DNA of 64,000 nt from Suillus spraguei (Eukaryota; Basidiomycota; Agaricomycetes; Boletales; Suillaceae): positions 248,001-312,000 of the forward strand of contig JABCPU010000018.1 in the NCBI GenBank assembly GCA_016800925.1, read 5' to 3'. Made by a program: the position numbers and the translations under genes. Shown one piece after another: positions 20,891 through 35,527 of this stretch. Numbering within the stretch: position 1 is the first letter of the stretch; the number at the start of each line of letters is the position of its first letter. The notes under the pieces are model-generated. The model was given only the letters and a program-made list of their open reading frames with translations. It did not search any database and had not been told where the DNA came from.

Positions 20891-22234
20891 TTAGCCCCAT
20901 GTGTAAGCACCCGATTTACAAGGCCCGTGGCACCGCAATTAGACACCTACAAATTTACCCGGACCTATGCGCACAAACAAACATAAGCATTAAATCATAA
21001 ATAGCACTACCGGCAATCTCTCGTCATCCCTTTGTTGTTTGTTGAGTAACGCTGCAGGCAGCAGTACACGTTCGACACATGATATACAGATCAGACAGGG
21101 CCAGAGGAGCCGTCATACCTTCAGGATTCAATATTGCTCTACTGTACAGCTCAAGATCACAATTACGCAGCTGCAGAAGTGTGTGATCACTGCGCAACAC
21201 GTCAAGAGACACTCTTTTCATATCCACACAAGTACTGGAGATCGCCTGCAAGAATATTACGTGTATAAACCGATGCCTCTCGTTTCAGAGCTTCCGGACT
21301 CATTTTTCTCTTGGAATTCCAAGATGAGCCTCTTGCTTCTCCTCGTATCAAAGGAGAGTCAGCATCATCTGTACAATGAAGGCCAACACGTGCGACACGA
21401 TGACCAGCTGACCTGCATCAGCTTTATCACAGAAAGGTTCAGGAAGGATTTGATAAGAGAAATCAGTCTTCAAAGAGTTTAAAAACAGACAAAGAGGCCC
21501 GGCATCACAAATATACACAACACAACATATCACGAGTATACTACACGAACCACTGCAAGTATATATCGTCCATTAACAGTTACGCCAAAAGGCAGTGATA
21601 ATCAAAAGTCACGCTTGATTACCGGAGACAGTATTTATGCTGGGGGAACTCAGGTAAGCCAATGGGCTTACAACCACATGGGCATGCACTATCCAAGTGA
21701 CAAATTGCCATGAGCTGGGGACATCGGCTAACAGTAAAGAGTCGGCAGGATACTGTCTCAACACCAATAGGGGCACCCAGGAAACCTCAAAAAGTACTTG
21801 CATAGAATGCATGACGATACTGTGACAGACGAGGTCCCAAGCATCAGAGTTCTTGATCAGAAATAATGAACAAGGAACAGATAATAAAGCACCCAACAAT
21901 GAACATTAAGCTATGATAACGAAAAAAGTGTTTCAGTAAAATTCCAACAGGACACCGGTCTCGTGCGAACAGAGAATTAAATTTCCCACACTAGTACCTA
22001 TTTACGTTTCCTTATCATACATGGAGAAAAATGCGTTTGACTTTTATGACAGATGAGCTTTAGAATACAGATGGGTGATTGAATAATGATAAAGTAAATG
22101 AAGTCAGACAGATGGAAGTCCAGAGCAAAGTTATTATACACCGATGGTGACTTCGAGGAAACTCAAGAGCGACAGAGATCCGGCTGAACATTCGACCAGC
22201 GGCCATTGGCAAGACGGGCTTCTTGGTTTTTCTT
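20891..22234. other. 1.3-kb gap, no convincing gene
   Basis: Lies between a membrane-protein 5' end and the PP4R1-like 3' end. Frames at 21039-21482 (plus) and 21609-21899 (minus) have no recognisable motif, unusual composition and no splice-consistent extension. The first exon of the membrane gene may lie in the left part. Confidence 0.4.
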
Positions 22235-25200
22235 CTATGAGGACAAGGGAGGTGGGCGAGAAAATGTCAAGAAACTATCCGAGTGTGAGGGGAATATTGT
22301 CCGGCCTTGCTGAAGGTCTGCCATACTAGGAATATAAGATCGGACTTCTGCAGAAGAGTCCTGTCGTAGATGATCTATCATGTCAAAGATTCGCCGAGGT
22401 ACTACGAATGTGTCGCGCAAAGCAGTTTCTAGTACAGAGTAAGCAATGCGGTTCAGGGTGTGAAGTCAGAAACATACCAAGTATCGACCCAGATAAACGA
22501 GCAACGCCTATGCGAACGCCCACTATGCTATCATTGCTTAACCGCTCAAGAGTGTGCCATCTCGCGTCATCCACTAAGATTGATAGCCCACCTGCTGAGG
22601 ATGCTAAAGCTTGCTGACATGCAACAAACCTGTAGAACAATGTAAAAGGCTGAGCCAAGTAGAGGATACACCTACGTCATTCGTCTTCGAAAAATGGGAG
22701 AGTTAGCTAGCGAAAGTATATCTTCGTTGATCAGGTTGAGAGTAGGTCTCCAGACGTCTTGCGGCGCTATTCGACAGATCTTCAGAGAAGGACGAAGTGC
22801 TTGTTAATCAGAACCATTGTTCGTCAAGTCTCCACGCACCACAGAGATAGCAGTCTCCCTCACTGCACCAAAGTCGTCTTCAAGCGCCTTTTTTAACAGT
22901 GCACGTATGTTGTGAGGTCGTTCAGGTCCACCAGCGAGGTCGGCGATCATCTTGATGACGCCTTCACGCGCTCTCCAATTGCGCAACCAGCCTTCCTCCC
23001 ATACATTGAGCAGACCGGTAATCACCTCCTCCCTCGCCCTTCCTTCACCTAAAGCCTCGACGAAGAGAGGGACTGCCTCGATTGCTTTCAATTTGATTTC
23101 ATGATCATCTTCAGATCGCATTGCTTCCCACCACAAGCTCATCATATCCCGTTGAGCATTGTCCGGTCCGATAATTTTGGCTAAATCGCCCAGACTAGCG
23201 GCTAATGTCCGCCTGATTTTAGGCGAGCGGTCCTGCGCGAGTGTGAGGTATAGTCCTCGTAGCTCTCCCCACCGCGCTCGGCCAAGGGTAAATGCTACTG
23301 CAGGAAAGTTAAATGCACATGCAAGCGGACGAGCTGGATCATCATTAACCATCAACACCGAAGTATTAGCTGCACGAAAAAGAAAAAAATCAGTTAATCA
23401 TCACAAATGGTTGATGAATAACCAATACGCACCGGACAGTACCTGTAATGGCGATCGTCGCGTTGGGTGTGCATAACGTTCTCGTGGTGGAGAGTTATTG
23501 TCGATGCCAAGGAACAGACGTAGGAGATCATCGGGTGGTCCGCAGCCATCGTCATGGAAGGTGTATATAACTTCCCCTAGAGCCTCTAGGACCCCAGTGC
23601 GCACTGGAGCAGATTCGTCTCGCGACAGAGGTATGATGGTAGAGACAGCAACTGATCGACGCAAGCTTGACGGCAAACGTGACAAAAGTGCAGGCAAGGC
23701 GAAAAGGGAAGAGTGCCTCACGTGCCATGCCGGATCGGCACGTAGAGTTTCGAACAACGGAAGCTACGGAAAATAGTGATAAGGACTTAGTAAGTTTGAC
23801 TGCAGCGTACTCACGAGCGAGCCAATGATAAGCTCATCGGGAACGACCTTCGCAAGAGCACCCAACGCAAATGAGGCTTCTCTTCTGACCCAATGGATAG
23901 GATCTCTTCCGACTCGTTCAACTTCTCTCACAAAAGCACGTTGAGTATCGGTCCTCGGCGTGCCTGCATGAAAAAAATTTTCGACAAAGTTATATGATGA
24001 AGTTAGTACCATACGTACCCCCAGCAACCACGGCAGCAATGAGACTCATGCTTGATAGTCGTCCAACAGCGGCTTGTTCGTCAGGATCCATGTCTTGTCC
24101 GTCTTCCTGCCCGTCCATCTCAGTATCCAAATTTCCAGATTCAACGTGAGCCATGGCGGGCATCAAGTCGCGCTCCCAGGGTCCCTCAGTGGTCTGCATT
24201 GGACCCTGTCGACCAGCATCATCCAGCTGAAGAGATAATACAGCTATGGGTGATGTGTCTACTCCAATGACTCCGGCTTCCAGATAAGGCGGGGGTACAC
24301 CAACTGGTGGACTAAGAGGGTTAGAAACGGGTGGTGAAATCGACGCCGTCGCAGAGGTGCGCATCACTGAAGATAAGGATGTCTGTGTGCTTGGAAAATA
24401 CGGATTGACAGGACTGTTGCTTGGTAAAGGACCTGGTTGAGGAACCTCTAACGCGGGTGTATACCACACTTCGTCCGGATCTGTTTCGTCTTCGCCTGGC
24501 TCAAGGCGGCCCATGCCTATCACAAGCTGCTGGATGACCTCATCTTCAAACAGCATCCTTTCGCGTCTTCCAAATAACCCGTAAGATAGGTCATCAGCGT
24601 GCTGGTCTCCCAGATCATCAGCCCTATGTATTCTTGCCAGTAATTCAACAACGGCAGATCTCGCAGAGCCGCTGACAACCCCGTTTGAACTCAGGAGGAG
24701 CGTTGCTAGAATAGGAGTGAACGCCTGGACTGAGATTAACGTCACCTGATCGTCAGATGGAGGCTGAGAATAATCGGCATTAGACGGGCCACTCGGCTCT
24801 TCAACCAAGTGACAATGCTATATGTGCAATGAAATTCAATGTCACAGGGTCAATTTGATAGTGAGGTGGACCGACCGTTAAAAACCACCACATGATAGAA
24901 ACAAGTTCCGCTGACAGAGCCTCCTTCACTGCCTCATCTAGAAATATCATTGAAGCCGGAGAACCCCGGGACGGCGCAAAGAACACACCTTCATCGACAG
25001 ACAAACTCGGGAGTAGCGGTAGGACATACTCGACAGCCTCTATAGGCGATACCTGCGCTAGGAATGCTGGTAGAGCATGTGAAATAAATACCCTGTGCGC
25101 GATACTTGGTTCTTAGCAGTGTTTGTGCGCTACTACTACCCAAAGCCCACCTGTGATGAACTGATCCACTACGAGAAAAAAGGTATATCTTTTCAAGGGT

Positions 25201-25668
25201 ACTTAAACCCTCGTCATCGAGGGTGAAATCTAGTGCAAAGTCAGGCGATGAAAGAACCTCGGGTGGTGGTATTGTTTCGATTTCAACAGACGCTATTGAT
25301 GGAATATTGATGGGCGGTGGTGACGGCTGACTGGAGTTGCCAAAGATAGGAACAGGCGGAGGATCTGGTGGTGGATCTTCGCCTTGCGGAGAGGTGACAG
25401 GTGTGGAAGGAGCGGTATGGAAGGAAAGCGTGGGCGATAGCGGAGGTGAATCAAAAGGATTCTCACCCGGAGAAGGAGAAATAATAAGTGGGAGTGAGAA
25501 GGCGCCCAGCACCTGTGGATAAGTCAGACGTATATGAGAAGGAGTAGTAGTTGTCCTTGCAGGAGCCGAATGACGTTGATGAGCCTCCGAGATGGGTTCC
25601 ACTGGTACAGGTTCCTCTGAGGCAGGGTTGCTGTGTTGAATATCGACAAGAGACACTACATTACCCAT
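22235..25668 (-). CDS. Protein phosphatase 4 regulatory subunit 1-like HEAT-repeat protein
   Basis: Start MGNVVSLVDIQHSNPASEE at 25668. A disordered Pro/Ser-rich N part of about 150 residues leads into STLEKIYLFSRSGSVHHR and then HEAT repeats: HWVRREASFALGALAKVV, DPAWHVRHSSLFALPALL, SPKIRRTLAASLGDLAKI and WLRNWRAREGVIKMIADL. C-terminal repeats continue across introns to SPIFRRRMTFVACQQAL and SSAEVRSYIPSMADLQQG. About ten exons, 50-70 nt introns. The order and placement of repeats with a long inserted acidic/Pro linker resemble PPP4R1, a scaffold that binds the PP4 catalytic subunit. Other HEAT phosphatase scaffolds (PR65) are shorter and more regular. The last exon after SMAD is less certain. 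Confidence 0.78.
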
Positions 25669-26523
25669 GTTGGCATAAGATACATCGAGGAGATAGAAAA
25701 ATGATGGGGACAGACTTTGGAAGAGGCCTTTCTATAAGACCCCTTGAGGAAGGACCGCGGGGAGTGAAGTGAGGGGGACACGAGGACAACGGGCTGCCCA
25801 GTAAAAGAGCGAATTAAGAAATGACGCAAGGCCACAATGCAGCAAGTCAATCTTGGTTAGTTTAGTACCCAAGTTCATTACAGAATAATACAGACGCATT
25901 ACTGAAGGACTGCCTGCAGATGAGAGTTTGCACCGTGATGAATAGCTAAATTCACGGTGAAATTTTCAAACAAGCAGCAGCAGTAACCCAATTGTTAGCC
26001 AAACTAAGGCCTTTTGCTGGGGGTGCCAGGACAGGCAGGAAGCGAAGGATTACAAGAAAGGATAAGAAAGATAGAGAGAAGCCGAAAAGAACAAGAAGGG
26101 ACCGGGACGGGAGACTAAGGGAGGGAGGGCGAGATTGTACAAGTCGAATTGACACCGCGGAAAATGGGATCAAGTTTAGGCAAGTCCGGAGAATCGGAAC
26201 AAGTGCAAGCAAACCTGTAAATTTCCTTGTGATGTCATCGGCTACATTAGCCCAGGCACATATTGACGTCACTCTATTGCATGTTCCCCCGTATTCGTTT
26301 TCCTTCCTTTCTCACGCTCTCCGATGATACACACACATCCCCCATTTCATTATTACTAGCGTCGTAGTCATATTATTCTCTACCAGTTCATTAGCCCAGT
26401 CCTCGCCCCGTCCACGCGTCCAACATGCAAATTTACTTGATAATATCAATCTGATCAAAAAGCACAAACTCACCTGAACATGTCACAGGCCAGGAAATTG
26501 ACTTGCCAGGTGTTACCACACAA
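25669..26523. other. Promoter region upstream of the PP4R1-like gene
   Basis: No gene seen. It contains a purine-rich tract (26030-26110), a CT-rich stretch (26295-26400) and a perfect TGACGTCA at 26264-26271. Open frames in both directions across the purine tract look compositional rather than coding. Confidence 0.4.
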
Positions 26524-27811
26524 CTAGCTCCTAGGACTGACGTGCAGTGTACTCGCGTACCCTGCCGGAGCTCCAACGTTACTCAATTTGTTGTGCTGTA
26601 GTAGTTTAATGACCCACTGACCTGATACACGAACATGGGTATAGGAGTCCTTCTCCACGATGTACCGCCCACGCATCGTTGTCCAGGTCGCCGCTTGCAT
26701 GAGGAGGTCAACTATGGGCATAAGCGTGTAAGAAGAACACCGAGCGCAGCGTTGCCCTTCGTAAAGTATCAAATTGCACAGCCATGGTGCCCGGGCAATA
26801 GTAAGGGGTGATCCAGACGTCGAGGACAAGCACTCTTAAAAATGGTCTGCTAGTCAGCCACTGTGAACTTTCGCTGCGACCATTTTCAGGAACAAACGTC
26901 ATACGTGATTTGCACCAGATCCAAAGATGGTCTTTACTCTAACGGCGCGCCCTTTTACAACAGCACTATCATCATTTGAGATTACTCATGAATAAGCTGC
27001 GCCAGGCCTTGCCCCGGCGGTGAAGTTCCCGATAAACCCGCGATGAGAGATATATATATGATCGAGGTTAGGGTAAGATCATTTATGAATCTGAGCGGCC
27101 CAGGCGCGGTGATTGAGTTCAGAGTATAGCAAAGAGGTAAAGAGGACGCACCTTTGAGGACCGAGGCTTTCGTCACACATATCCATATTACACACTGCAC
27201 TCGGCCCGATAATCGGTTCAGCGAACAGGACGAACTTTTCGCAGTTGATACGCACCTGTCGGATGGAGCGAGGAATTAGTAAGGAATTATCCGTAATGGT
27301 TCTGGAGCATGAAAGGGTTCGAATGCCGTGCGCAGTGACGCATCGTGACGGGTGCCACATACCTGCTGACATAGCGTTTGAACTGGAGAGATTATTATAG
27401 ACCTGCCCACCTGTGTACCATGTTGGTTAGCTGAGGTTAGCGGTGCTGAATGCGGCAGGAATAACAGATACTGCGACTTGCCCTCATCGAGGTAACAGTG
27501 AATAGGGCAACATGCATAAAGATTGCGCAATCGACGGACTGCTAAATCAGGCTGTGGTAACCAAAGTATTGTCTTAGATCTAGATCATACCTTGACATGT
27601 CGTTTGATGTGGATGGGCAAAGCCTGAATGGCACTGATAGGGTTTCGAGCTCCACTTTTCGAATACGGTCAGAGACGTGCCAGCGAAAGGCCACTGTTAT
27701 CGATGCCGCTACAAGGCAGCTACTCTCCGAGTCCACGAACCGCCAGCTCAAATCCTTTGAATCGACCATGCCGTTGCTTGCTGGCATTGCTGTGATCGTC
27801 CATTTGGGCAT
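26524..27811 (-). CDS. Putative spliced gene of unknown function
   Basis: A clean start context gives MPKWTITAMPASNGMVDS and then SWRFVDSESSCLVAASITVAF. Downstream minus-strand blocks look coding and are bordered by splice-like signals: LRNLYACCPIHCYLDEGK, VRINCEKFVLFAEPIIGPSA and VAVQFDTLRR-type segments near 26780. The phases of the first joins do not agree: the donor after the first block gives phase 2 and the next readable block needs phase 1. Either exon borders are wrong, a base is lost (a shifted reading ISAIQALPIHIKRHVK is also sensible), or the locus is a decayed gene. I do not recognise a domain. Limits are tentative. Confidence 0.3.
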
Positions 27812-28234
27812 GTGAAAAAGGCGGATAATGATTTAACGGCTCTTCATGACGATGATCAGAAACCGGACAAATACATATGTGAAGAAAGATAAATCCAAAA
27901 GATACCAAAACAAAGAAGTCCAACATAAACCCCGCCCAGCCGAGTGATGAAAACATATCTCTCTCGTTGTCAAAGTATACGTGTGTGTGAAAATTCTATT
28001 ACAAACCAAGTTACAAGCAGTGCAATCCACAATTGTAACAGGTCGAGTGTCCTATAGCTGGCGGAGAGGTGACCGAGGTTATCACAGTGTGGGAAGGGAT
28101 GGATGGGACGCAATAGATAGAAGACCAAGTAATATAAAATAGCGGGATGTGGGACATGCTGATAATGCAGAGGCCAACAAAAGAAAAATGTTAATGAGGA
28201 GCGACATAATATCGACACGTAGAGGGGGGCACCA

Positions 28235-28524
28235 TCATGCAGTAGCCATCTTGGAAGCCACGGTGCGTTCGCTCTCTAGCTTCGCCTTATTGCGTTCGAA
28301 GGCCTGCTGCCGGCAATCCTCCAGGTTGTTGCAGTTATGATGCTCAGGCAAGCGATGCTGAAAGGGTTGCGATTAATGGATTGCACGCGGTACAATGTAA
28401 TGGCTGATCTACTTACTGCGCCACAGAAGTCTGCCCTGCAATGTGGACACTGACCAACTATGCGAAGAGCTGCAGAATTGCAAGGAGTCTCAGACTGAAA
28501 TTGACAACGCTTCTTGGCAGGCAT
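28235..28524 (-). CDS. Small AN1-type zinc-finger protein
   Basis: Two exons (28417-28524 and 28235-28357) split by a 59-nt intron give 76 residues: MPAKKRCQFQSETPCNSAAL, then IVGQCPHCRADFCGAHRLPE and HHNCNNLEDCRQQAF, ending ESERTVASKMATA. The spacing of Cys and His (CPHC, FCGAHRLPEHHNC) is an AN1 zinc finger filling nearly the whole protein. Yeast Tmc1 and Cuz1 carry such fingers and link to the proteasome and metal stress; that role is inference here. The basic and acidic flanks are short, and no A20 or ubiquitin-like domain is present. Confidence 0.9.
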
Positions 28525-29514
28525 GGTGGTGGCGAGTGAATGAGAATCTGTAAATGATCGATTGTGAGTTTCAGATCAGATCAACAAAAAGGAAACATAC
28601 TGTGAAGAGTGGAGGGAGGGATACTCAAATACGCAACGATAGTGGTGGCAGGAGGGGAAGGGGAGGTGGAGGTGTGTGTCGATCTTATAAGGCGCACAGC
28701 TTCGACGACGCGTCAGCCATGTAACTGCTAAGCCTCCCAAAAATAGCCGCCAGCACGTGGCATGGAGGGGCAAAAGGTATATTGCGGGAGTCCGAATCGG
28801 CGACCGACCCGGGTCAGAAAAGAACAAAAGGAGCTTGCTGAGAGCCACTGGTGGTAGCAAGAGAGTAAAGGGACCGGTTACCCAATTGTTGTAGTGCCCG
28901 ACCGTGGACTGAGTGAGTTGGTAACTAAAACACTCGGGAAAGTAAGCGAAGTCAAAGGCGGCCCGTACGTGGGCCGTCAAACTACCAACATTCGCCACCA
29001 CACTATACATTATAGCTAATGGGTACCGATCGCCACTGGCATGCTTGATTGTTATCATCATCGAACAATCGACAGTTGGTATTCAAACACAGTCGATGAA
29101 GCGGTTCCATTCCTTGATTGACTTTTCAAGTTCCCTAAATCTCATATCGTGATACTACTACCTATACGTAGCATCGAATGTCAAGATCATCTTAACGCAG
29201 CAGATGGCACACTGTTGCGAATCCTGCGCCCACATTGCCAGTCGAAAATGAACAGTACCAGCACTTCTGTAATGCAAGGAATATGTTCACAACCCACGAG
29301 CAACTGAATTCGGCCGTCACTGGTATGGATAGGATTTGGCCACCGGACGGTGACTTTGTTAAATTTGCCCAAATAGTGACTAGAGTGGCCGCCTCCCTCC
29401 TCGGAGTTGTATCAGGATGTTCTAACTTTGCTCCAAGGGGAATCTAAATTTATTTGCGCAATAATGTTCGAAGTTGGCCAACCGACTTGGTGAGGCAAAG
29501 TTATGAAAAAGTAA
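28525..29514. other. Gap upstream of the AN1 gene, no second gene seen
   Basis: About 1 kb. The one long frame (28576-29061, minus) lies directly over the expected AN1 promoter and 5' UTR and has no motif or intron. The remainder leads to tRNA-Glu. Confidence 0.45.
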
Positions 29515-29586
29515 TTCGGATACCGGGAGTCGAACCCGGGGCCGCTGTGTGAAAGACAGCAATGTTAACCGTTACACCATATCCGA
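29515..29586 (-). tRNA. tRNA-Glu (anticodon UUC)
   Basis: The minus strand folds as a cloverleaf of 72 nt: acceptor TCGGATA pairs with TATCCGA; anticodon arm CTGTC-TTTCACA-ACAG region with TTC anticodon; T arm CCGGG-TTCGACT-CCCGG; discriminator A. No intron. It lies 153 bp upstream of the argininosuccinate lyase start, on the opposite strand. Confidence 0.93.
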
Positions 29587-29739
29587 TGTGTCATATGCTT
29601 TCGACACTGCACTCATGAGCTGGTGTCGTAACCATGGAGGTTCTGATCAATGATCTGCAGAGGAACATTAACATCTTTCTGATAACATCTGTCTAGCGGA
29701 CACCTAACTGTGGATAACCCTGATCTCTGTCGACACACA

Positions 29740-31501
<1,762 letters not shown>

Positions 31502-31871
31502 TACTGATACTACTATGAATTATATTTGGTCACCCATCCAATCACCGTGACTTGAATGAATAATGTACATGAGAGTCCCTGCAACTGAAACAACAGCCGT
31601 TGAACGCCGAGGATCATTGGCACTGTAACCCTAGTACTGTAATTGCCGGGTGTAGTTGCAAAAGGCCGCAGTGCTGTATGCTGTGATTTGTGGCTATACC
31701 CGCCTAGCCACGCTTCATTCAACTCAACTTATTCCAGCGAGCACTCACCCGAGACACCATAGTTTAACGTCTTCACCCACTCAATTATATATTACAAGCA
31801 ACTCAAGATTCACCTTATCTTTATTTTTCCAAAGCACGGTTATCTTCTTTCGACACGCTTGACGACACAAC

Positions 31872-33215
31872 ATGGACAGGTTGCGGCGATGAGAGTGCGT
31901 TTCTCCTTTTTTCACATCAAGAGTGCGTAGTTGATGTGTTCTACGCTACAGGCCCAGCAACAGGGCGGGTGAGTTTTCTTGTCATTCAAATTCATACAGG
32001 TTTCTGACTTTACGGGATTACAGTAATTCTGGCTACCAAAGACAGAATCTATACACGAGGCAAGACGACCATGCGTATGAGATGGCCGACGTGGGGGATA
32101 GCACAGCAAACCTAACTTCAAGAGGTGATAGTATGTCGGATTTTTATGCGGAGGTGGGCGCGACTCGTTGTGGCCGTGATCACCTAACTAATGTGTTGTA
32201 ATTAGATTGCATCCATTCAAGACACTATAAAGACTTTCAACGCCAACGTTTCTCGCATTGATGAGCTACACTCTCGTTCACTGAACAACACGGATGATGC
32301 TGCTGCGCAACGCAATGCCTCTCAGCTACAGGAGCTCGTGGAGGATACTAGTGCTCTGAGCGCAACGCTCAAGCGCCGTGTAAAGGACTTGGAGAGGCAA
32401 GGTGGCAGCGGGCGCGACGGCCAGATCCGTAAACAACAAGTGTGCCGCTTTTTGCAGTGGCAGACGAGTGACTAATTGGCTCCCAGACGGCCCTCGTCAA
32501 GTCGAAGTTCGTTGATGCCATCCAATCCTATCAGACTGTTGAACAACAATATCGCCAAAAGTACAAGCAGCGAATGGAGAGACAGTTTAAGATTGGTGGG
32601 ATGAATGCATTATTCCCTGTCCGTCACTCATGGTCAACAACCTCTAGTTAAGCCGGACGCTACGCCTGAAGAGGTCCGGGCCATCGTGAACGACGAGAAT
32701 GGGGGGCAAATATTCAGCCAAGCCGTAGGCGTCCTCATTTATTCCTTTAAACAGAATCTCATTTGTGTACTAGTTGATGAACTCCACCCGATATGGCGAA
32801 TCAAGAGCAGCATACCGGGAAGTACAGGAGCGACACCAGGATATCAAGCGTATCGAGCAAACCATTGCAGAACTCGCTCAGCTTTTCAACGATGTGTGTC
32901 CTAGCATTCTTAGTTAAATTAGCTGTTAATCTCCAAATTTTCAGATGAGCATGTTGGTGGAACAACAAGATGAAACTATTAACACGATTCAAGCAGCAGC
33001 AGAAGTCGTTGAAAAGGACATGGAAGCAGGGTAAATGTTTTTCTTGGAATAGGTGTACAGTTTCTAACCAATTCTACAGCCTCCACCACACGGGAAAAGC
33101 TGTCACCTCTGCTCGTTCAGCCCGCAAAAAGCGATGGATCTGCTTCTTCCTTTCACTTGTCATCATTGCAATTATTGTGATTATCGTGGTCGTCGTTGTC
33201 AAGAATAACAAATAA
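31872..33215 (+). CDS. SSO1: Plasma-membrane syntaxin (t-SNARE, Sso1/2 type)
   Basis: Qa-SNARE for exocytic vesicle fusion. Exons encode the N-terminal Habc bundle (IASIQDTIKTFNANVSRI; TALVKSKFVDAIQSYQ), the SNARE helix with its central Gln (IKRIEQTIAELAQLFNDM; SMLVEQQDETINTIQAAA) and a C-terminal anchor WICFFLSLVIIAIIVIIVVV followed by KNNK. Eight or nine exons. The first ATG (31872) reads MDRLRR then stops, while a second ATG at 31889 in another frame joins by splicing to GCC CAG CAA CAG (MRAQQQGG). One extra G in the GCGG at 31883-31886 would give MDRLRAMRAQQQGG, which looks more like family N termini. Either reading leaves the functional part intact. Confidence 0.92.
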
Positions 33216-33757
33216 AGCATCCGTTTACGACTTCTTTCCTCATGCTTATTTCAACACCTTACTTAATAACCTGTTGGTTGCTCACACTCTTTACTACATC
33301 TATCTTTTCTGTCAGTCAACTAGACATTGGTTTCTATTATTACAGTTTGCACAGACATTATCGGTATCAAGACATTTTGAAAGACAAACCATGAGATCTA
33401 GACCTAAGCGCAGCCTAGCGTGGCTGCGACGCGCACAGGCTCTCAGACTTGAGTCAGCAGGCAGATGTCAGGTGGTTGATATGATGTATAGCACACGCCA
33501 TTTCGACAGGGTCGCCGAGCCATGATGCATGATACGTAAGTCTGGTGATATGCTAGTGAAATGACTCTAACACAACTATCTTTGTGCAAGATCGTTGGTG
33601 GAAGATTAGGATTGTACAGAAAACTACAACTATAACTCGATATAATCCATAAAACCAGGCACAATATTTTGACGATTTGCGGTGGACAGCAAGACAAATG
33701 TAAAATTAACGTGGAAACTTGCATAATGTATATTGCCGATACATGCACCAATATAGA
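33216..33757. other. Convergent gap between syntaxin and MFS gene
   Basis: About 540 bp holding both 3' UTRs; no gene, RNA or repeat recognised. Confidence 0.5.
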
Positions 33758-35527
33758 CTACACTTGGTCTCTCCAACTGCGCCAGAGGTATCCGGTGACA
33801 CCGCACGCAATGATGGCAACCGCAGTATACCATGAAAAGGTCGTACTCCAACACTCGACGCCTTTACAGATAGCGCCATCATTCGAGTGGCTGGCGGCAT
33901 TAAAGGCATATAAGTATGAGAATGCAGGAGTACCGATGAAGGGGGCGTAGATTAGAACGCCGAAGTTGCGTGCCAGGTTCTCTATACCCCACACAGACGA
34001 TAATAGACTTGGTCTATAGAACAAGCCAAACAGCGTCAACCGGAACGTAGTGGGAAAAAAGAACCAATAGAACATACAAAATTGTGAAAGTTGAACCGTA
34101 AGCAACTCCAACGCCGATACTAATGACCCGATGAGAGTGCTGATCAGGCTCACGGTGTAGTCACTGACCTAAGAGCCCACAAGTCCGCTTGTGACCTTAC
34201 GCTGAGTACCATCCACAGATAGGTCAATACAAGCACAAGTATCGAGAAGAAGAGAAATGCCACGCGGCTGACGTGGCGCTTGCGGGGGATAATTTGGGTT
34301 CTCGATATAGTGGTAGGAGACACAAAGTCTGCCAACGGTCCGACAACTAGGCGAGAGACCGTGTTGGCAACAGAGAGAAAGCGGACTTGCGTTACAGTTG
34401 CCACATCAGTAGATGGAGCTACAGTTGTAAGAGAAAGGACTATTGTGCCAATATTGGATATCACCATCTCGCTCTTGTCAAAAAATCAGATTAATCCAGT
34501 GATGTGAGAGCAAACTCACAGAGCCTGTTATTACGAACAAGACGAATGCCAGAGCCCAAAAATGATGGTCTTTGAATAGGTCAACTACCGAACTACCCTT
34601 GACGGGGGAAGCAGCGATGATGCCGGTCTCAACTTCAACAGTATTATTGCGCTCTCCATGGAGAAGAGATGTTTGCTCGTCGATGTGGACCAATCCTTCT
34701 GGATCCTCCAAGACGACGCTTGAATGATCTTCAGGGAGAGGTATGATATGGAGGGTGAAGGCGCCAAATAAATGAACGGCACCGCAAAAAAAGGCCAGGA
34801 ACTGTAAGAAGCGAGTGACATCAAGGCCTTCGTCAGGATGGGAGAAAAACGTCAGAGCCAATGTTGATATGAGCACTGGCGATAAGCCGAACAAAGTGAT
34901 GCTCGTTCCAGATGCTATGCCGATGAAATCCGGGAAATTCTTACAGGCAGCAAATAAGGAAGAAAAATATCTAGAGAACGATAAGTGTTATAAACTCCGG
35001 AGAAATGAACAACTAACGAGCAGGCAGTTCCAAGTCCCGCAATAAAGAAGTAGATGGTAAGATGATGGAAAGTAGATGCTGAAGGTACAGTAATATCATC
35101 TGGTGTATTAGTGATTTCCCTCGCAGATAATCCAAAGCCTGCGAAGAACAGGCAACTGGCAATGATGGAACAGGCCCAAGGACCGTATTTATCGACGACT
35201 TTGCCTATTATGGCTCCAAAGGGATATTGACCCATCATCCCGCTGGAAAGCGGATGATCAGCCATCATATTTGTATACTGAATCTGGAAGATGCTTACGC
35301 CAAGGCTATGGTCGTCAGTTGAGGTTGAGTCAACTTCAAGTGATTGACCAGAGCAGGTGACATGAGGGAAAAGGTGAAAATACTTCCACCACAAAGGCTA
35401 TAATGACATATCAGCTGAGGTTAGATTGTCAATGGTATCAGACAGACGCATTTGCAACAATGGACACGCAAGCAAGGGCGAGTTGAGACCGACGCCAGTG
35501 AGACTGGGACTGTGCAGAAAGAGGCAT
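33758..35527 (-). CDS. MFS transporter, Mch1/monocarboxylate-like
   Basis: Major facilitator of about 12 helices. The start MPLSAQSQSHWRRSQLAL is at 35527. N-half helices read LCGGSIFTFSLMSPALVNHL and GMMGQYPFGAIIGKVVDKYG, the latter holding the loop 2-3 charged motif. A long cytosolic loop rich in acidic residues and Ser follows (VVLEDPEGLVHIDEQTSLL), typical of Mch1-type vacuolar carriers and Nodulin-like MFS. The C half includes VSRLVVGPLADFVSPTTI, YWFFFPTTFRLTLFGLFY and SSVWGIENLARNFGVLIYAP, ending GYLWRSWRDQV. Six or seven exons with usual introns. Substrate unknown; yeast Mch1 does not carry classical monocarboxylates. Confidence 0.82.

Noticed and set aside
21039..21482. 147-codon plus-strand frame
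   Set aside because: No recognisable domain and no splice-consistent extension; probably chance.
26030..26110. Lys/Arg-rich frame over the purine tract
   Set aside because: Low-complexity GA sequence reads as charged residues in any frame; no conservation signal.
28576..29061. 161-codon minus-strand frame
   Set aside because: It has an ATG but overlaps the AN1 gene's promoter/5' UTR, shows no family motif and no introns, unlike every neighbour.
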